NCBI GenBank assembly: GCA_021807585.1
Contig: JAKBCQ010000021.1
Coordinates: 1-11,898 of the forward strand
Direction: 5' to 3'
Origin: Planctomycetota bacterium
Lineage (GTDB): Bacteria > Planctomycetota > Planctomycetia > Isosphaerales > Isosphaeraceae
DNA length: 11,898 nt
Below the pieces are notes generated by a model, which worked only from the letters and a program-made list of their open reading frames with translations, made no database searches and was not told the origin of the DNA. Of the stretch, positions 1 through 8,137 are shown piece after piece (position 1 is the stretch's first letter; each line of letters starts with the position of its first letter). Both the position numbers and the translations under genes were made by a program.

Positions 1-33
1 TCGAATACGTGAAACCAGCTCGGCGATTTTCAT
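1..33 (-). CDS. 5' end of a further gene, product unknown (partial)
   Basis: An ATG at 33 opens a frame that continues to the window edge and reads MKIAELVSRIR. A good ribosome binding site (AAGAGGT) lies about 7 nt upstream of it, and the gap to the preceding gene's stop at 71 is only 37 nt. It is therefore probably the fourth gene of the downstream operon. Its first residues resemble the start of the two preceding paralogues (MKxSEAVS), with 5 of 11 identical, so it could be another family member. Eleven residues are too few to decide. Function is not recognisable. Confidence 0.5.
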   Translation of the reverse strand, partial: MKIAELVSRIR

Positions 34-70
34 CAATCGACCTCTTTTAAAATCTCATCGCGATCGAACT

Positions 71-613
71 TCAATCCGTCGGTGCAACCAAGGGTTTCAT
101 TTTATCGCGCTTTCGAATCGCCGCCTCGACCTCTTCACGACGATCGGCGGGAATCGCCGTCAAAATAAAGGCTTTCCCGCTCTTAACAATCAGCTCATTC
201 TCTTTAAACCGATTCCAGTAACAATTCTCGATCGATTCCCACGAGAAAGCGGCGCGATCGAGCCAAAGGCCTCGTTCGCAAACGGCGAAACGAGGAGTCT
301 TCATGTATTTAACTAAAACATAAATTCCAATAAAATAAGAAAATACTAACAATATTGTCAACACGACACATATAATTTTAATTATTTGTTTTGTGTTTTC
401 TGAAATGATAAAAATTAAGAATGTAGGTGGAAAGAAGAATTGATTTACCCAAGACCAAAAGAAACCGTTCTTCAAGAGTCTCATGAGATTCTCTCGCCTC
501 GTCTTCGCGTAAACCGCGACCTCGACGGGACCGAGCTGCGCCAATCGATCGGCGTAACCCCGTACTTTCCAACGCTTCGATTTTTCGTGCGAGACGGCTT
601 CGGAAGCCTTCAT
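71..613 (-). CDS. Two-TM membrane protein with PH-like C-terminal domain (paralogue 3)
   Basis: The protein has 180 aa and belongs to a family I cannot name with certainty. Residues 1-50 are a basic, amphipathic N-terminal region. Residues about 51-70 and 77-101 are two very hydrophobic segments that should form a membrane hairpin. The C-terminal cytoplasmic part from about residue 106 begins with the motif PRFAVCERGLW and ends with IPADRREEVEAAI, which resembles bacterial PH-like (bPH/DUF5673-type) domains tethered to membranes. Its ATG overlaps the stop of the upstream gene (ATGA), and a strong AGGAAGG ribosome site lies inside that gene's end, so translation is probably coupled. Unlike its two siblings it lacks the KMRGV...DLSE tail and ends in PLVAPTD. 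The DNA for the membrane hairpin (about 301-420) is only about 19% GC, against 60% on either side. No catalytic motif is visible; a structural, scaffold or sensor role is possible but unproven. Confidence 0.75.
   Translation of the reverse strand: MKASEAVSHEKSKRWKVRGYADRLAQLGPVEVAVYAKTRRENLMRLLKNGFFWSWVNQFFFPPTFLIFIISENTKQIIKIICVVLTILLVFSYFIGIYVLVKYMKTPRFAVCERGLWLDRAAFSWESIENCYWNRFKENELIVKSGKAFILTAIPADRREEVEAAIRKRDKMKPLVAPTD
114..296 (-). repeat. Direct repeat block C, copy 1 (PH-like domain coding)
   Basis: These 183 bp match 689-871 with only four mismatches and no gaps when read by eye (about 98% identity). The block encodes the PH-like domain of the third paralogue. Identity ends abruptly at 297, where the AT-rich membrane-hairpin DNA begins. 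Confidence 0.9.
501..613 (-). repeat. Direct repeat block N, copy 1 (N-terminal coding)
   Basis: These 113 bp are aligned without gaps to 1079-1191 with about seven mismatches (about 94%). The block encodes the first 38 or so residues of the third paralogue. Similarity, though lower, continues upstream across the overlapping gene junction. Confidence 0.85.
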
Positions 614-1191
614 GATCCTTCCTCGCTCAAATCATCGCCTGAGTTCGGCGCCGCTTGAAGAATAACACCACGCATTTTGCCGTGTCTACGAATCGCCGCC
701 TCGACCTCTTCACGACGATCGGCGGGAATCGCCGTCAAAACAAAGGCTTTCCCGCTCTTAACAATCAGCTCATGCTCTTTAAACAGATTCCAGTAACAAT
801 TCTCGATCGATTCCCACGCGAAAGCGGCGCGATCGAGCCAAAGGCCTCGTTCGCAAACGGCGAAACGAGGACTTTTTATCACATCCTGAATAACACAGAT
901 AATAATAATAGAATCGATAACAAATCCACTTATTAATAATGATGCATAGAAAATAATCCAAGATTCACTTAAATTTTCGGAAATATATCTGATCACCACG
1001 TGAGCAATTACGAATATTTGAGGAGCCATAAGCAAATTGTTATCATGCTTAATTAGTCTCTTGAGACGCTCGATCGTCGTCTTCGCGTAAACCGCGACTT
1101 CGACGGGACCGAGCTGCGCCAATCGATCGGCGTACCCCAATATTTTCCAACGCTTCGATTTTTCGTGCGAGACGGCTTCGGATACCTTCAT
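610..1191 (-). CDS. Two-TM membrane protein with PH-like C-terminal domain (paralogue 2)
   Basis: The protein has 193 aa with the same architecture as its neighbour: a basic N terminus (residues 1-50), a membrane hairpin at about 53-70 and 77-101, and a C-terminal PH-like domain running from PRFAVCERGLW (about 108-118) to IPADRREEVEAAI, then the tail KMRGVILQAAP...DLSE. The N-terminal 50 residues and the C-terminal domain are almost identical to the protein encoded at 71-613, whereas the membrane segments share little. The start codon overlaps the previous stop as ATGA, with GAGGA as ribosome site 6-7 nt upstream, and the gene's own stop overlaps the next start in the same way. The DNA for the hairpin (about 871-1020) is about 27% GC. 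This fits recent duplication with replacement or rapid divergence of the membrane part. Function is unknown. Confidence 0.75.
   Translation of the reverse strand: MKVSEAVSHEKSKRWKILGYADRLAQLGPVEVAVYAKTTIERLKRLIKHDNNLLMAPQIFVIAHVVIRYISENLSESWIIFYASLLISGFVIDSIIIICVIQDVIKSPRFAVCERGLWLDRAAFAWESIENCYWNLFKEHELIVKSGKAFVLTAIPADRREEVEAAIRRHGKMRGVILQAAPNSGDDLSEEGS
689..871 (-). repeat. Direct repeat block C, copy 2 (PH-like domain coding)
   Basis: Partner of 114-296: four substitutions in 183 bp. The block lies in the second paralogue. Identity ends abruptly at 872, again at the boundary with the AT-rich hairpin-coding DNA. Confidence 0.9.
1079..1191 (-). repeat. Direct repeat block N, copy 2 (N-terminal coding)
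   Basis: Partner of 501-613. It encodes the N terminus of the second paralogue. Together with block C it brackets a hairpin-coding segment of similar length but unrelated sequence. Confidence 0.85.
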
Positions 1192-1754
1192 GCTTCGTCC
1201 TCGCTCAAATCGCCGCCTGGGATCGGCGCGGCTTGAAAAACTACGCCGCGCATTTTGCCGTGTTTAAGAATCGCCGCCTCGACCACTTCACGACGATCGG
1301 CTGGGATTCGGACCCCCTTCGTGAAGTCGTTGACCGAAACGACAAGCTCGTTTTTTCGATATCGGCTCCACGAACACGAGCGAACTCGATCCCACGCGAC
1401 GGGTCTCTTCTCAAGCCATAAACCACGTTCACAAACCGCGAACCGGGGAGTCGCCGAATCCTCGAAACCGTTGAAAATAATGATAAATAAAGGGACACCA
1501 ACAATGAGAACGATGATCAGATCTGAGATCGGTCTGATCTCCATGAAAGCGTTGAGAATCGCTCCGAATTGACAAACGAATAATAATCGCCACCAAATAC
1601 GATCGTTTATCAGTAATCGAACCGATTTTTCAAGCATTCCACGCGAATACACCGCGAATTCCACGCTCCCCAGCGAATAAAGCCGCCGCGCGTAGGGATC
1701 GAAATTATCCCAAACCTCTGGCCAAGCGATTTCACTCGTATCGATATGGATCAT
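1188..1754 (-). CDS. Two-TM membrane protein with PH-like C-terminal domain (paralogue 1)
   Basis: The protein has 188 aa and is the first and most diverged member of the three-gene array. It has an acidic/aromatic N terminus, predicted helices at about 54-71 and 78-97, then the family motif PRFAVCERGLW (about 103-113) and IPADRREVVEAAI near residues 150-162, followed by the tail KMRGVVFQAAP...GGDLSE shared with the second paralogue. The DNA for the tail (about 1200-1300) is recognisably similar to 620-720. The ATG at 1754 has no convincing Shine-Dalgarno sequence. The gene lies 83 nt after the atpD terminator, so it likely starts its own transcript. I see no clear -35/-10 pair between 1755 and 1837. 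The base composition of the hairpin is closer to the neighbourhood than in the other two copies. Confidence 0.72.
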   Translation of the reverse strand: MIHIDTSEIAWPEVWDNFDPYARRLYSLGSVEFAVYSRGMLEKSVRLLINDRIWWRLLFVCQFGAILNAFMEIRPISDLIIVLIVGVPLFIIIFNGFEDSATPRFAVCERGLWLEKRPVAWDRVRSCSWSRYRKNELVVSVNDFTKGVRIPADRREVVEAAILKHGKMRGVVFQAAPIPGGDLSEDEA

Positions 1755-1837
1755 AACGACGACTCGATTGATTTCAGTCTCGCCTCGCCGAATCTCGTGT
1801 CTTAAAGCATATCGACAAACAGCGGCGAACGTCCAAC

Positions 1838-1873
1838 AAAAAAGCGTCCGTCCCCGACGGGGATCGGACGCTT
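1838..1873 (-). terminator. Intrinsic terminator of the ATP synthase operon
   Basis: On the minus strand the stem AAGCGTCCG pairs with CGGACGCTT and is extended inward by four G-C pairs around a three-base loop, with a small internal mismatch. Six U residues (1838-1843) follow the GC-rich stem (1844-1871). It lies about 30 nt after the atpD stop, so transcription ends without an atpC gene. Confidence 0.88.
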
Positions 1874-1904
1874 GATCGATTCAAAAAATCGCGGGGACAA
1901 GGCT

Positions 1905-3362
<1,458 letters not shown>

Positions 3363-3464
3363 TCAAAACGTTGTATGAACTTAAAAGGTCTTGGTCGCAC
3401 GATCGTTCATCGTTTCCCGCGCGGTTTTCACGCGGCGGGTTCGGGTTCGATCGCGCGTCGGTCG

Positions 3465-4373
3465 TCATTCGAGCGCCGCGGAGCCGCCGATGATCTCGGC
3501 GAGCTCGCGGGTGATCTGCGCCTGTCGCGCACGATTGTACATGCGCGTAAGCGATTTGATCATGTCGTCGGCGTTTTCGGTCGCCCCCTTCATCGCCACC
3601 ATCCGTGCGATCTGTTCGCTCACCGCGGCGTCTAAAAAGCACTTGAATAAGCGAATTTTAAACGAAACGGGAACGATTTCCTCAAGGATGCTCGCGGCGC
3701 TCGGCAAGAATTCGTACGGAACGCGTTCGCCGCGAGTCGCGGGCTTGACCGGCTCTCCTTTTTTGACCGGGCGGGTTGAAAAATCCCCCAGCGAGGTCAT
3801 CGGTAAAAGCGTGACGCGAACCGCCTCTTGCCGTGAAGCGCTCAGATACTTGGTGTAAGCCACGTCGACGCGATCGATCTTGCCGGATACGTACATTTCA
3901 ATATAGCGATTGGCGATCACTTCGACCTGCTCGAACTGGGGGCGATCCTCAAACTGCGTGTAGGAGAGATCGACCTTGAGGCCGCGGAACCGACAATAAT
4001 TGACGCCCCGCTTCCCCGCGACCTCGAGCCTCGTACCGATCGAATCGGCTATATTCTCTTGATACGATTGCGCCGTGATCCGAACGACGTTCGAGTTGTA
4101 TCCGCCGGCGAGCCCCCGGTTCGACGTCAGAGCCAGTAAGAGCGCGTTCTTAACCGGGTCGTGAGCGGTCAACAGAGGATGCGAGACTTCGGTCGAAGTC
4201 GATCCCAGATCGGCGACGATCTCGGCGATCTTACGCGTGTACGCGTCGGCCTGCACGGCGCGATCCTGCGCCTTCTTGAACCGCGCCGTCGCGATCAACT
4301 CCATCGTCCGGGTGATCTTGCGAATGTTTTGCACCGCCTTGCGGCGGGTGACGATCGCTCGAGCTTTGGCCAT
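3465..4373 (-). CDS. atpG: F-type ATP synthase subunit gamma
   Basis: The rotary central stalk of F1, linking c-ring rotation to the beta subunits. It has 302 aa, slightly above the usual 285-295. The N-terminal helix starts MAKARAIVTRRKAVQNIRKI and continues with TRTMELIATARFKKAQ, the classic gamma signature. The C-terminal helix (about 255-302) carries MVAMKGATENADDMI and RARQAQITRELAEIIGGSAA, also typical. The ribosome site AGGTG lies 7 nt before the ATG. It sits between atpA and atpD with gaps of 147 and 126 nt, larger than elsewhere in the operon. I saw no terminator-like hairpin with a U run in either gap, so co-transcription is likely. Confidence 0.96.
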   Translation of the reverse strand: MAKARAIVTRRKAVQNIRKITRTMELIATARFKKAQDRAVQADAYTRKIAEIVADLGSTSTEVSHPLLTAHDPVKNALLLALTSNRGLAGGYNSNVVRITAQSYQENIADSIGTRLEVAGKRGVNYCRFRGLKVDLSYTQFEDRPQFEQVEVIANRYIEMYVSGKIDRVDVAYTKYLSASRQEAVRVTLLPMTSLGDFSTRPVKKGEPVKPATRGERVPYEFLPSAASILEEIVPVSFKIRLFKCFLDAAVSEQIARMVAMKGATENADDMIKSLTRMYNRARQAQITRELAEIIGGSAALE

Positions 4374-4520
4374 CGGGGAACACCTGCAAGTTCATCAATT
4401 AAAAGAAACTACGTGTAAAAATCTGAGACTTCACCGACATCGAAGCCGAAAAATCGGTCTCGCAAGAGATCGCGAAAGCCGCGCCTCGCGGAACGCCCCA
4501 CGCGATCGATCGTGCCCGCG

Positions 4521-6236
4521 TCAAGCCGCCGATACGCCCGCGGCGCGAGCCTTGTCGGTCGACGAACTTCGGCGATACCGCTCCTTGAACTCGCCGATCG
4601 CCCGGCGCAAATCGGCGACGATCGCATCAGTGAGCTTCTTCTCACGCGAAAGCGCTTCTCGCACGCTCGCCTTTTGATCCCTCATGAAATCAAGGAACTC
4701 GGCCTCCCATTTCGACGTCTCTTTCACCGGAACGTCGTCAAGGAAACCTTCCGATCCCACGTACATGCTCATTACCTGATCAGCGACGTCGCGCGGGCGA
4801 TATTGCGGCTGTTTGAGCAATTCAACCATCCGATAGCCCCGGTCGAGCTGAAGCTGAGAAGCCTTGTCGAGCTCGGTGCCGAGCTGCGCGAACGCCTCGA
4901 GCTCGCGGAACGCCGCGAGATCGAGCCGAAGACTCCCCGCAACCTTCTTCATCGCCGGAATCTGCGCCTTGCCGCCCACCCGCGATACGCTGATGCCGAC
5001 GTCGACCGCGGGCCGAACCCCCGCGAAGAACAAATCGGGTTGTAAATAAATCTGCCCGTCGGTGATCGAAATCACGTTCGTGGGAATGTACGCCGAAACC
5101 TCGCCTTCCAGAGTCTCGATGATCGGCAAAGCCGTCAGCGAACCCCCCGATTTCGTCGTCTTAACGATCTTGTGTCCCGTCGGATAACTCTCTTTGAGAA
5201 CGTGCTTGGCCTCCTCGAGCCCCGGAACGCCGAGATAAAACTTACCGTCGACTCCCCAGCTCTCGGTCACCTCCTCTTTGTCGACGGGAGCGTTCTCGGG
5301 AACGATCACATACTTGTTCGCCAGTTTCGCCGACCGTTCCAACAAACGCGAGTGCGCGTAAAAGATATCGCCGGGATACGCCTCGCGACCGGGAGGACGA
5401 CGCAACAAGAGCGAAAGCTCGCGGTACGACACCGCTTGCTTCGACAAGTCGTCATAAATACAAAGAGTGGCCATCCCCTTCTCGTACATGAAGTACTCGG
5501 CCATCGCGCAACCCGAATACGGCGCGATGAACCGGAGCGGATTGGGATCGCTCGCTCCCGCCGCGACGACGATCGTGTATTCCATCGCGCCGTGACGCTT
5601 AAACGTATCGACAATCGCCGCGGTCGTCGACTCTTTCTGGCCGATCGCCACGTAAACGCAGATAACCCCCTGCCCTTTTTGGTTGAGGATCGTGTCGATC
5701 GCGATCGCGGTTTTGCCCGTCTTGCGGTCGCCGATGATGAGTTCGCGCTGGCCCCGGCCGATCGGTATCATCGTGTCGATCGCCTTGACGCCCGTTTGCA
5801 GCGGCTCGTCGACGGGTTGACGCTCGGCGATTCCGGGGGCGTTCGATTCGACCAAACGCGTTAAATCGCCGGGGATCGGCCCGCGATTGTCGATCGGATT
5901 GCCGAGCGGGTCGACGACGCGGCCGATCAAACCCTCCCCCACGGGAACGCGCAACAACCGTCCCATCGCCGTGACGGTTTCGCCTTCATGAATATCGGTG
6001 TATTCACCAAGGATGATCACGCCGACCGACGATTCCTCAAGGTTGAACGCGAGCCCCTTGACGCCGTTTTCAAAGCCGACCATTTCGCCGGCCATCACGC
6101 CCGATAGACCGTGAACGCGGGCGATTCCGTCGCCGACTTCGAGCACCCGGCCGACCTCGACCCGCGCCGCCTCGGCGTGAAATTGCTCGATCTCATTCTG
6201 AATCACAGAACTGATTTCGTCGGGACGAAATTTCAT
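4521..6236 (-). CDS. atpA: F-type ATP synthase subunit alpha, with a ~55-residue insertion
   Basis: Non-catalytic nucleotide-binding subunit of F1. From the ATG at 6236 it has 571 aa, against about 500-510 normally. The start [13 protein letters not shown] fits the family, with an AAGGG ribosome site just upstream; the TTG at 6251 is rejected. The P-loop is GDRKTGKT (about 169-176), and the arginine finger lies in [10 protein letters not shown] (R about 419). Between SAKLANK and [12 protein letters not shown], where most alphas have about five residues, there is an insertion at about 309-363 (DNA 5148-5312) containing [12 protein letters not shown] and [16 protein letters not shown]. The C terminus also extends 10-15 residues beyond the usual end as a basic, Ser/Ala-rich tail. 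The first 44 bp overlap the end of atpH. Confidence 0.96.
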   Translation of the reverse strand: MKFRPDEISSVIQNEIEQFHAEAARVEVGRVLEVGDGIARVHGLSGVMAGEMVGFENGVKGLAFNLEESSVGVIILGEYTDIHEGETVTAMGRLLRVPVGEGLIGRVVDPLGNPIDNRGPIPGDLTRLVESNAPGIAERQPVDEPLQTGVKAIDTMIPIGRGQRELIIGDRKTGKTAIAIDTILNQKGQGVICVYVAIGQKESTTAAIVDTFKRHGAMEYTIVVAAGASDPNPLRFIAPYSGCAMAEYFMYEKGMATLCIYDDLSKQAVSYRELSLLLRRPPGREAYPGDIFYAHSRLLERSAKLANKYVIVPENAPVDKEEVTESWGVDGKFYLGVPGLEEAKHVLKESYPTGHKIVKTTKSGGSLTALPIIETLEGEVSAYIPTNVISITDGQIYLQPDLFFAGVRPAVDVGISVSRVGGKAQIPAMKKVAGSLRLDLAAFRELEAFAQLGTELDKASQLQLDRGYRMVELLKQPQYRPRDVADQVMSMYVGSEGFLDDVPVKETSKWEAEFLDFMRDQKASVREALSREKKLTDAIVADLRRAIGEFKERYRRSSSTDKARAAGVSAA

Positions 6237-6834
6237 GGAGTTTCCCTTCAATCAAATGGTCGCGAATTTGTTCAAGCCTATTTCGTGCCGATGAGTCGTA
6301 AACGACGTCGCCGATCTGAACGACGAGACCCGCGATCAGCGCGGGATCGACCTCCTCGTGCAACACCGGAGTCCCACGCAACAGCTCGCCAAGACGCGCC
6401 GCAAGCGCGGCGCGGGCGTCGTCGTCGAGCGGAACGGCTGATTTTATTTTCACATGAATACGATTGCGCTGTTTATCGACGATGGCGCGAGCGGATCGAA
6501 CGACGAGCGGCAAGATGTCGATGCGCCGATGTCGATTGAGCACCCGTAAAAAATCGGCGTTCATCGCATCGACCCGGCCGTCGAACGTCTCGACCAGAAC
6601 GCGATCTTTAGCCGCGGGAGAGATCGTCGGCGCGTCGAAGATCGCCGCGAATTCGGGCTTCGCGTCAAAGACGTTCGCCGTGATCGATTCGAGTTCGTCG
6701 AGGATTTCATCCTCGCGACCCGATTTCGCCGCGGCGGCCACCAGCGCCTCGGCGTACGACCGCGCGACGACCCCGGCGGATTCGTCCAACACCGTACGCC
6801 GGCGAACGTTCGGAACGACGGCTTCCGCGGTCAT
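6193..6834 (-). CDS. atpH: F-type ATP synthase subunit delta (OSCP)
   Basis: Peripheral-stalk subunit that fixes F1 to the b subunits. It has 213 aa, longer than the usual 175-185. The family start [16 protein letters not shown] appears at about residue 24, after an N-terminal extension. The OSCP C-terminal signature is seen as [28 protein letters not shown] (split here as [13 protein letters not shown] then [14 protein letters not shown]). The last 14 or so residues lie in DNA that also encodes the atpA start and look unconstrained. The ATG overlaps the atpF stop by 4 bp (ATGA), so atpF and atpH are probably translationally coupled; atpA starts inside the end of this gene. Confidence 0.93.
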   Translation of the reverse strand: MTAEAVVPNVRRRTVLDESAGVVARSYAEALVAAAAKSGREDEILDELESITANVFDAKPEFAAIFDAPTISPAAKDRVLVETFDGRVDAMNADFLRVLNRHRRIDILPLVVRSARAIVDKQRNRIHVKIKSAVPLDDDARAALAARLGELLRGTPVLHEEVDPALIAGLVVQIGDVVYDSSARNRLEQIRDHLIEGKLHEISSRRNQFCDSE

Positions 6835-7526
6835 GCGCCGTTCCTCCCCGCCGCGGCCGCGCCCGCCTTGGGAAGCTCTTCAACCGCCGCGGCGAGCAAC
6901 CGGCGATGATCGTCGCCGGTTAAATCGCGCGCCAATACCTTCCCCGCGACCGAAACCGCGAGATCGGCGGTCTTCGACCAAATTTCCATCAACGCTTGAT
7001 CACGCGCCGCGAAAATTTCTTGTTTGGCTTGCTTGCGCGCCGATTCGGCGTCTTCTTGAGCCTTGCGGAGGATCGAATCGGCCGCCGCCGTCGCGTCCTT
7101 GCGGCCTTGCTCAATCAGGGATCGGACCTCGTCGGCCGCGGCGTCCATCCGCTTGCGATGCTCGTCAAGCAGTCGAGCGCTCTCGGCGCGAGCGTTCTCG
7201 GCGTCGTGGAGCAACGTCTCGTGATACGTCTCGCGGTCGTGCAGGGCTTTCGAAAGCGGCTTCCAGGCGAACTTCCAAAGCCCCCCCAGAAGCACCAAAA
7301 AGACGACGAGCGTCCAGATCGCCAGCGGCGGACTGGGCTCGAGGATGTTCGGATTCTCGTCGCCGCCGCTTTCGCCGTGCTCCGCCGCTCCGTGCTCCGC
7401 CGCGGGCTTGTCCTCGGCCGAGACGATTTTCCGCGCGGGCGGCTCGTCCGCGGCCGTTACAACGGTCGAAGTCGATGCGATCCACGAGAAAATCGCTGTT
7501 AATATCAATAATCGCCGCCAAGTCAT
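6831..7526 (-). CDS. atpF: F-type ATP synthase subunit b, with signal-like N terminus
   Basis: Peripheral-stalk subunit. It has 231 aa, against about 160-190 for common b subunits. An N-terminal signal-like segment (MTWRRLLILTAIFSWIA, possible cleavage after TAA at about 26) precedes a charged His/Glu-rich linker. The b-type transmembrane helix follows at about 68-86 (LAIWTLVVFLVLLGG), then KFAWKPL and a long charged, Ala-rich coiled coil with RDQALMEIW and VAGKVLARDLTGDDHRRL near the end, all typical. The ribosome site GAGGTG sits 8 nt before the ATG. A single b gene is present, with no b' copy, so a homodimeric stalk is likely. Whether the first hydrophobic segment is cleaved cannot be told from sequence alone. 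Confidence 0.94.
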   Translation of the reverse strand: MTWRRLLILTAIFSWIASTSTVVTAADEPPARKIVSAEDKPAAEHGAAEHGESGGDENPNILEPSPPLAIWTLVVFLVLLGGLWKFAWKPLSKALHDRETYHETLLHDAENARAESARLLDEHRKRMDAAADEVRSLIEQGRKDATAAADSILRKAQEDAESARKQAKQEIFAARDQALMEIWSKTADLAVSVAGKVLARDLTGDDHRRLLAAAVEELPKAGAAAAGRNGA

Positions 7527-7601
7527 GGTCGATTCACCTCGGTTCCAACTTCGATCGATCGGGGGGAGAACTGTGCGTCGAATTCGGCGGAAAACGCTCG
7601 G

Positions 7602-7620
7602 GAGCGATCAATAATCGCTC
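7602..7620 (-). promoter_or_regulatory. Intercistronic stem-loop between atpE and atpF
   Basis: A perfect inverted repeat GAGCGAT / ATCGCTC with a five-base loop lies 57 nt after the atpE stop and 76 nt before the atpF start. There is no U run, so it is not a standard terminator. A hairpin here could protect the 3' end of an atpE-containing mRNA fragment. That role is inferred from position only. Confidence 0.5.
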
Positions 7621-7676
7621 GTGATCCCCGAAACGTCGGCGGAAATTCTTCGCTCGGCGAGCCGCTCCGCGATCGA

Positions 7677-7997
7677 TCAACTCTTCAAAATAAAACCGAT
7701 GATGATGAGCGCGAAGAAGGTCACGCCTTCGATCAGCGCGGCCGAGATGATCATCGCGGTCTGAATATTTCCCGCCATCTCGGGCTGACGCGCCATGCTC
7801 TCGACCGCCGATTTGGTAAGGCCGCCGATTCCCATCGCGGCGCCGATGATCACAAGCCCCGCGGCGAACGCGCGGAGGTCGGCGAACGGATACGTTTGCG
7901 CGATCACCGCGGGAGCGTCGACGGTTTGAGCCGAAGCGGGAACTTGCGAAAGCAGAAACAACGCCGTAAGCAACATGGCGGACTTCAAGAATTTCAT
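7677..7997 (-). CDS. atpE: F-type ATP synthase subunit c, with signal-like N terminus
   Basis: Proteolipid that forms the rotating ion-carrying ring of F0. It has 106 aa against the usual 70-90; the excess is an N-terminal signal-like peptide (MKFLKSAMLLTALFLLSQVP, likely cut after ASA at about 23). Helix 1 runs about 40-70 with GAAMGIGGLTKSAVESMARQPE split across the polar loop (ARQPE, about 69-73). Helix 2 (about 78-103) carries the ion-binding glutamate E90 in AALIEGVTFFAL. The sodium-type signature (Gln in helix 1, and Ser-Thr after the Glu) is replaced by Ile and Gly-Val, so the site looks proton-type. AGGAG lies 11 nt before the ATG, with a perfect stem-loop just upstream. Confidence 0.95.
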   Translation of the reverse strand: MKFLKSAMLLTALFLLSQVPASAQTVDAPAVIAQTYPFADLRAFAAGLVIIGAAMGIGGLTKSAVESMARQPEMAGNIQTAMIISAALIEGVTFFALIIIGFILKS

Positions 7998-8008
7998 CGG
8001 AACCTAAA

Positions 8009-8033
8009 CTCCTGATTTGCCGAGATTCGGCAA
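8009..8033 (-). promoter_or_regulatory. atpE translation-initiation region: stem-loop plus AGGAG
   Basis: A perfect inverted repeat TTGCCGA / TCGGCAA with a three-base loop (8017-8033) sits three bases upstream of the AGGAG ribosome site (8009-8013), which leaves an 11-nt spacer to the atpE ATG at 7997. A hairpin at this place could stop 5' decay or keep the ribosome site open. The c subunit is needed in about ten copies per complex, which makes special control plausible, but this is inference. Confidence 0.5.
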
Positions 8034-8137
8034 GTTGAAAATCACCAACGCTTAAGCCCGCCTATCGGACGAAAACCCGTTGTCCTCGCCGGGGGGGATG
8101 TTAAACCTCAAACCTCGGGGGCGATCCCACCGATCGA

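Noticed and set aside
1774..1904. Search for a short or divergent atpC after atpD
   Set aside because: The interval holds the terminator and is too short for an epsilon subunit; no frame shows epsilon-like sequence.
6237..6251. TTG start at 6251 for atpA
   Set aside because: It overlaps the AAGGG ribosome site of the ATG at 6236, where the normal alpha N terminus begins.
6464..7624. 386-codon frame on the plus strand opposite atpH and atpF
   Set aside because: Its composition (Arg/Ser/Pro-rich, no motifs) is that of an antisense shadow produced by codon bias in well-supported genes on the other strand.
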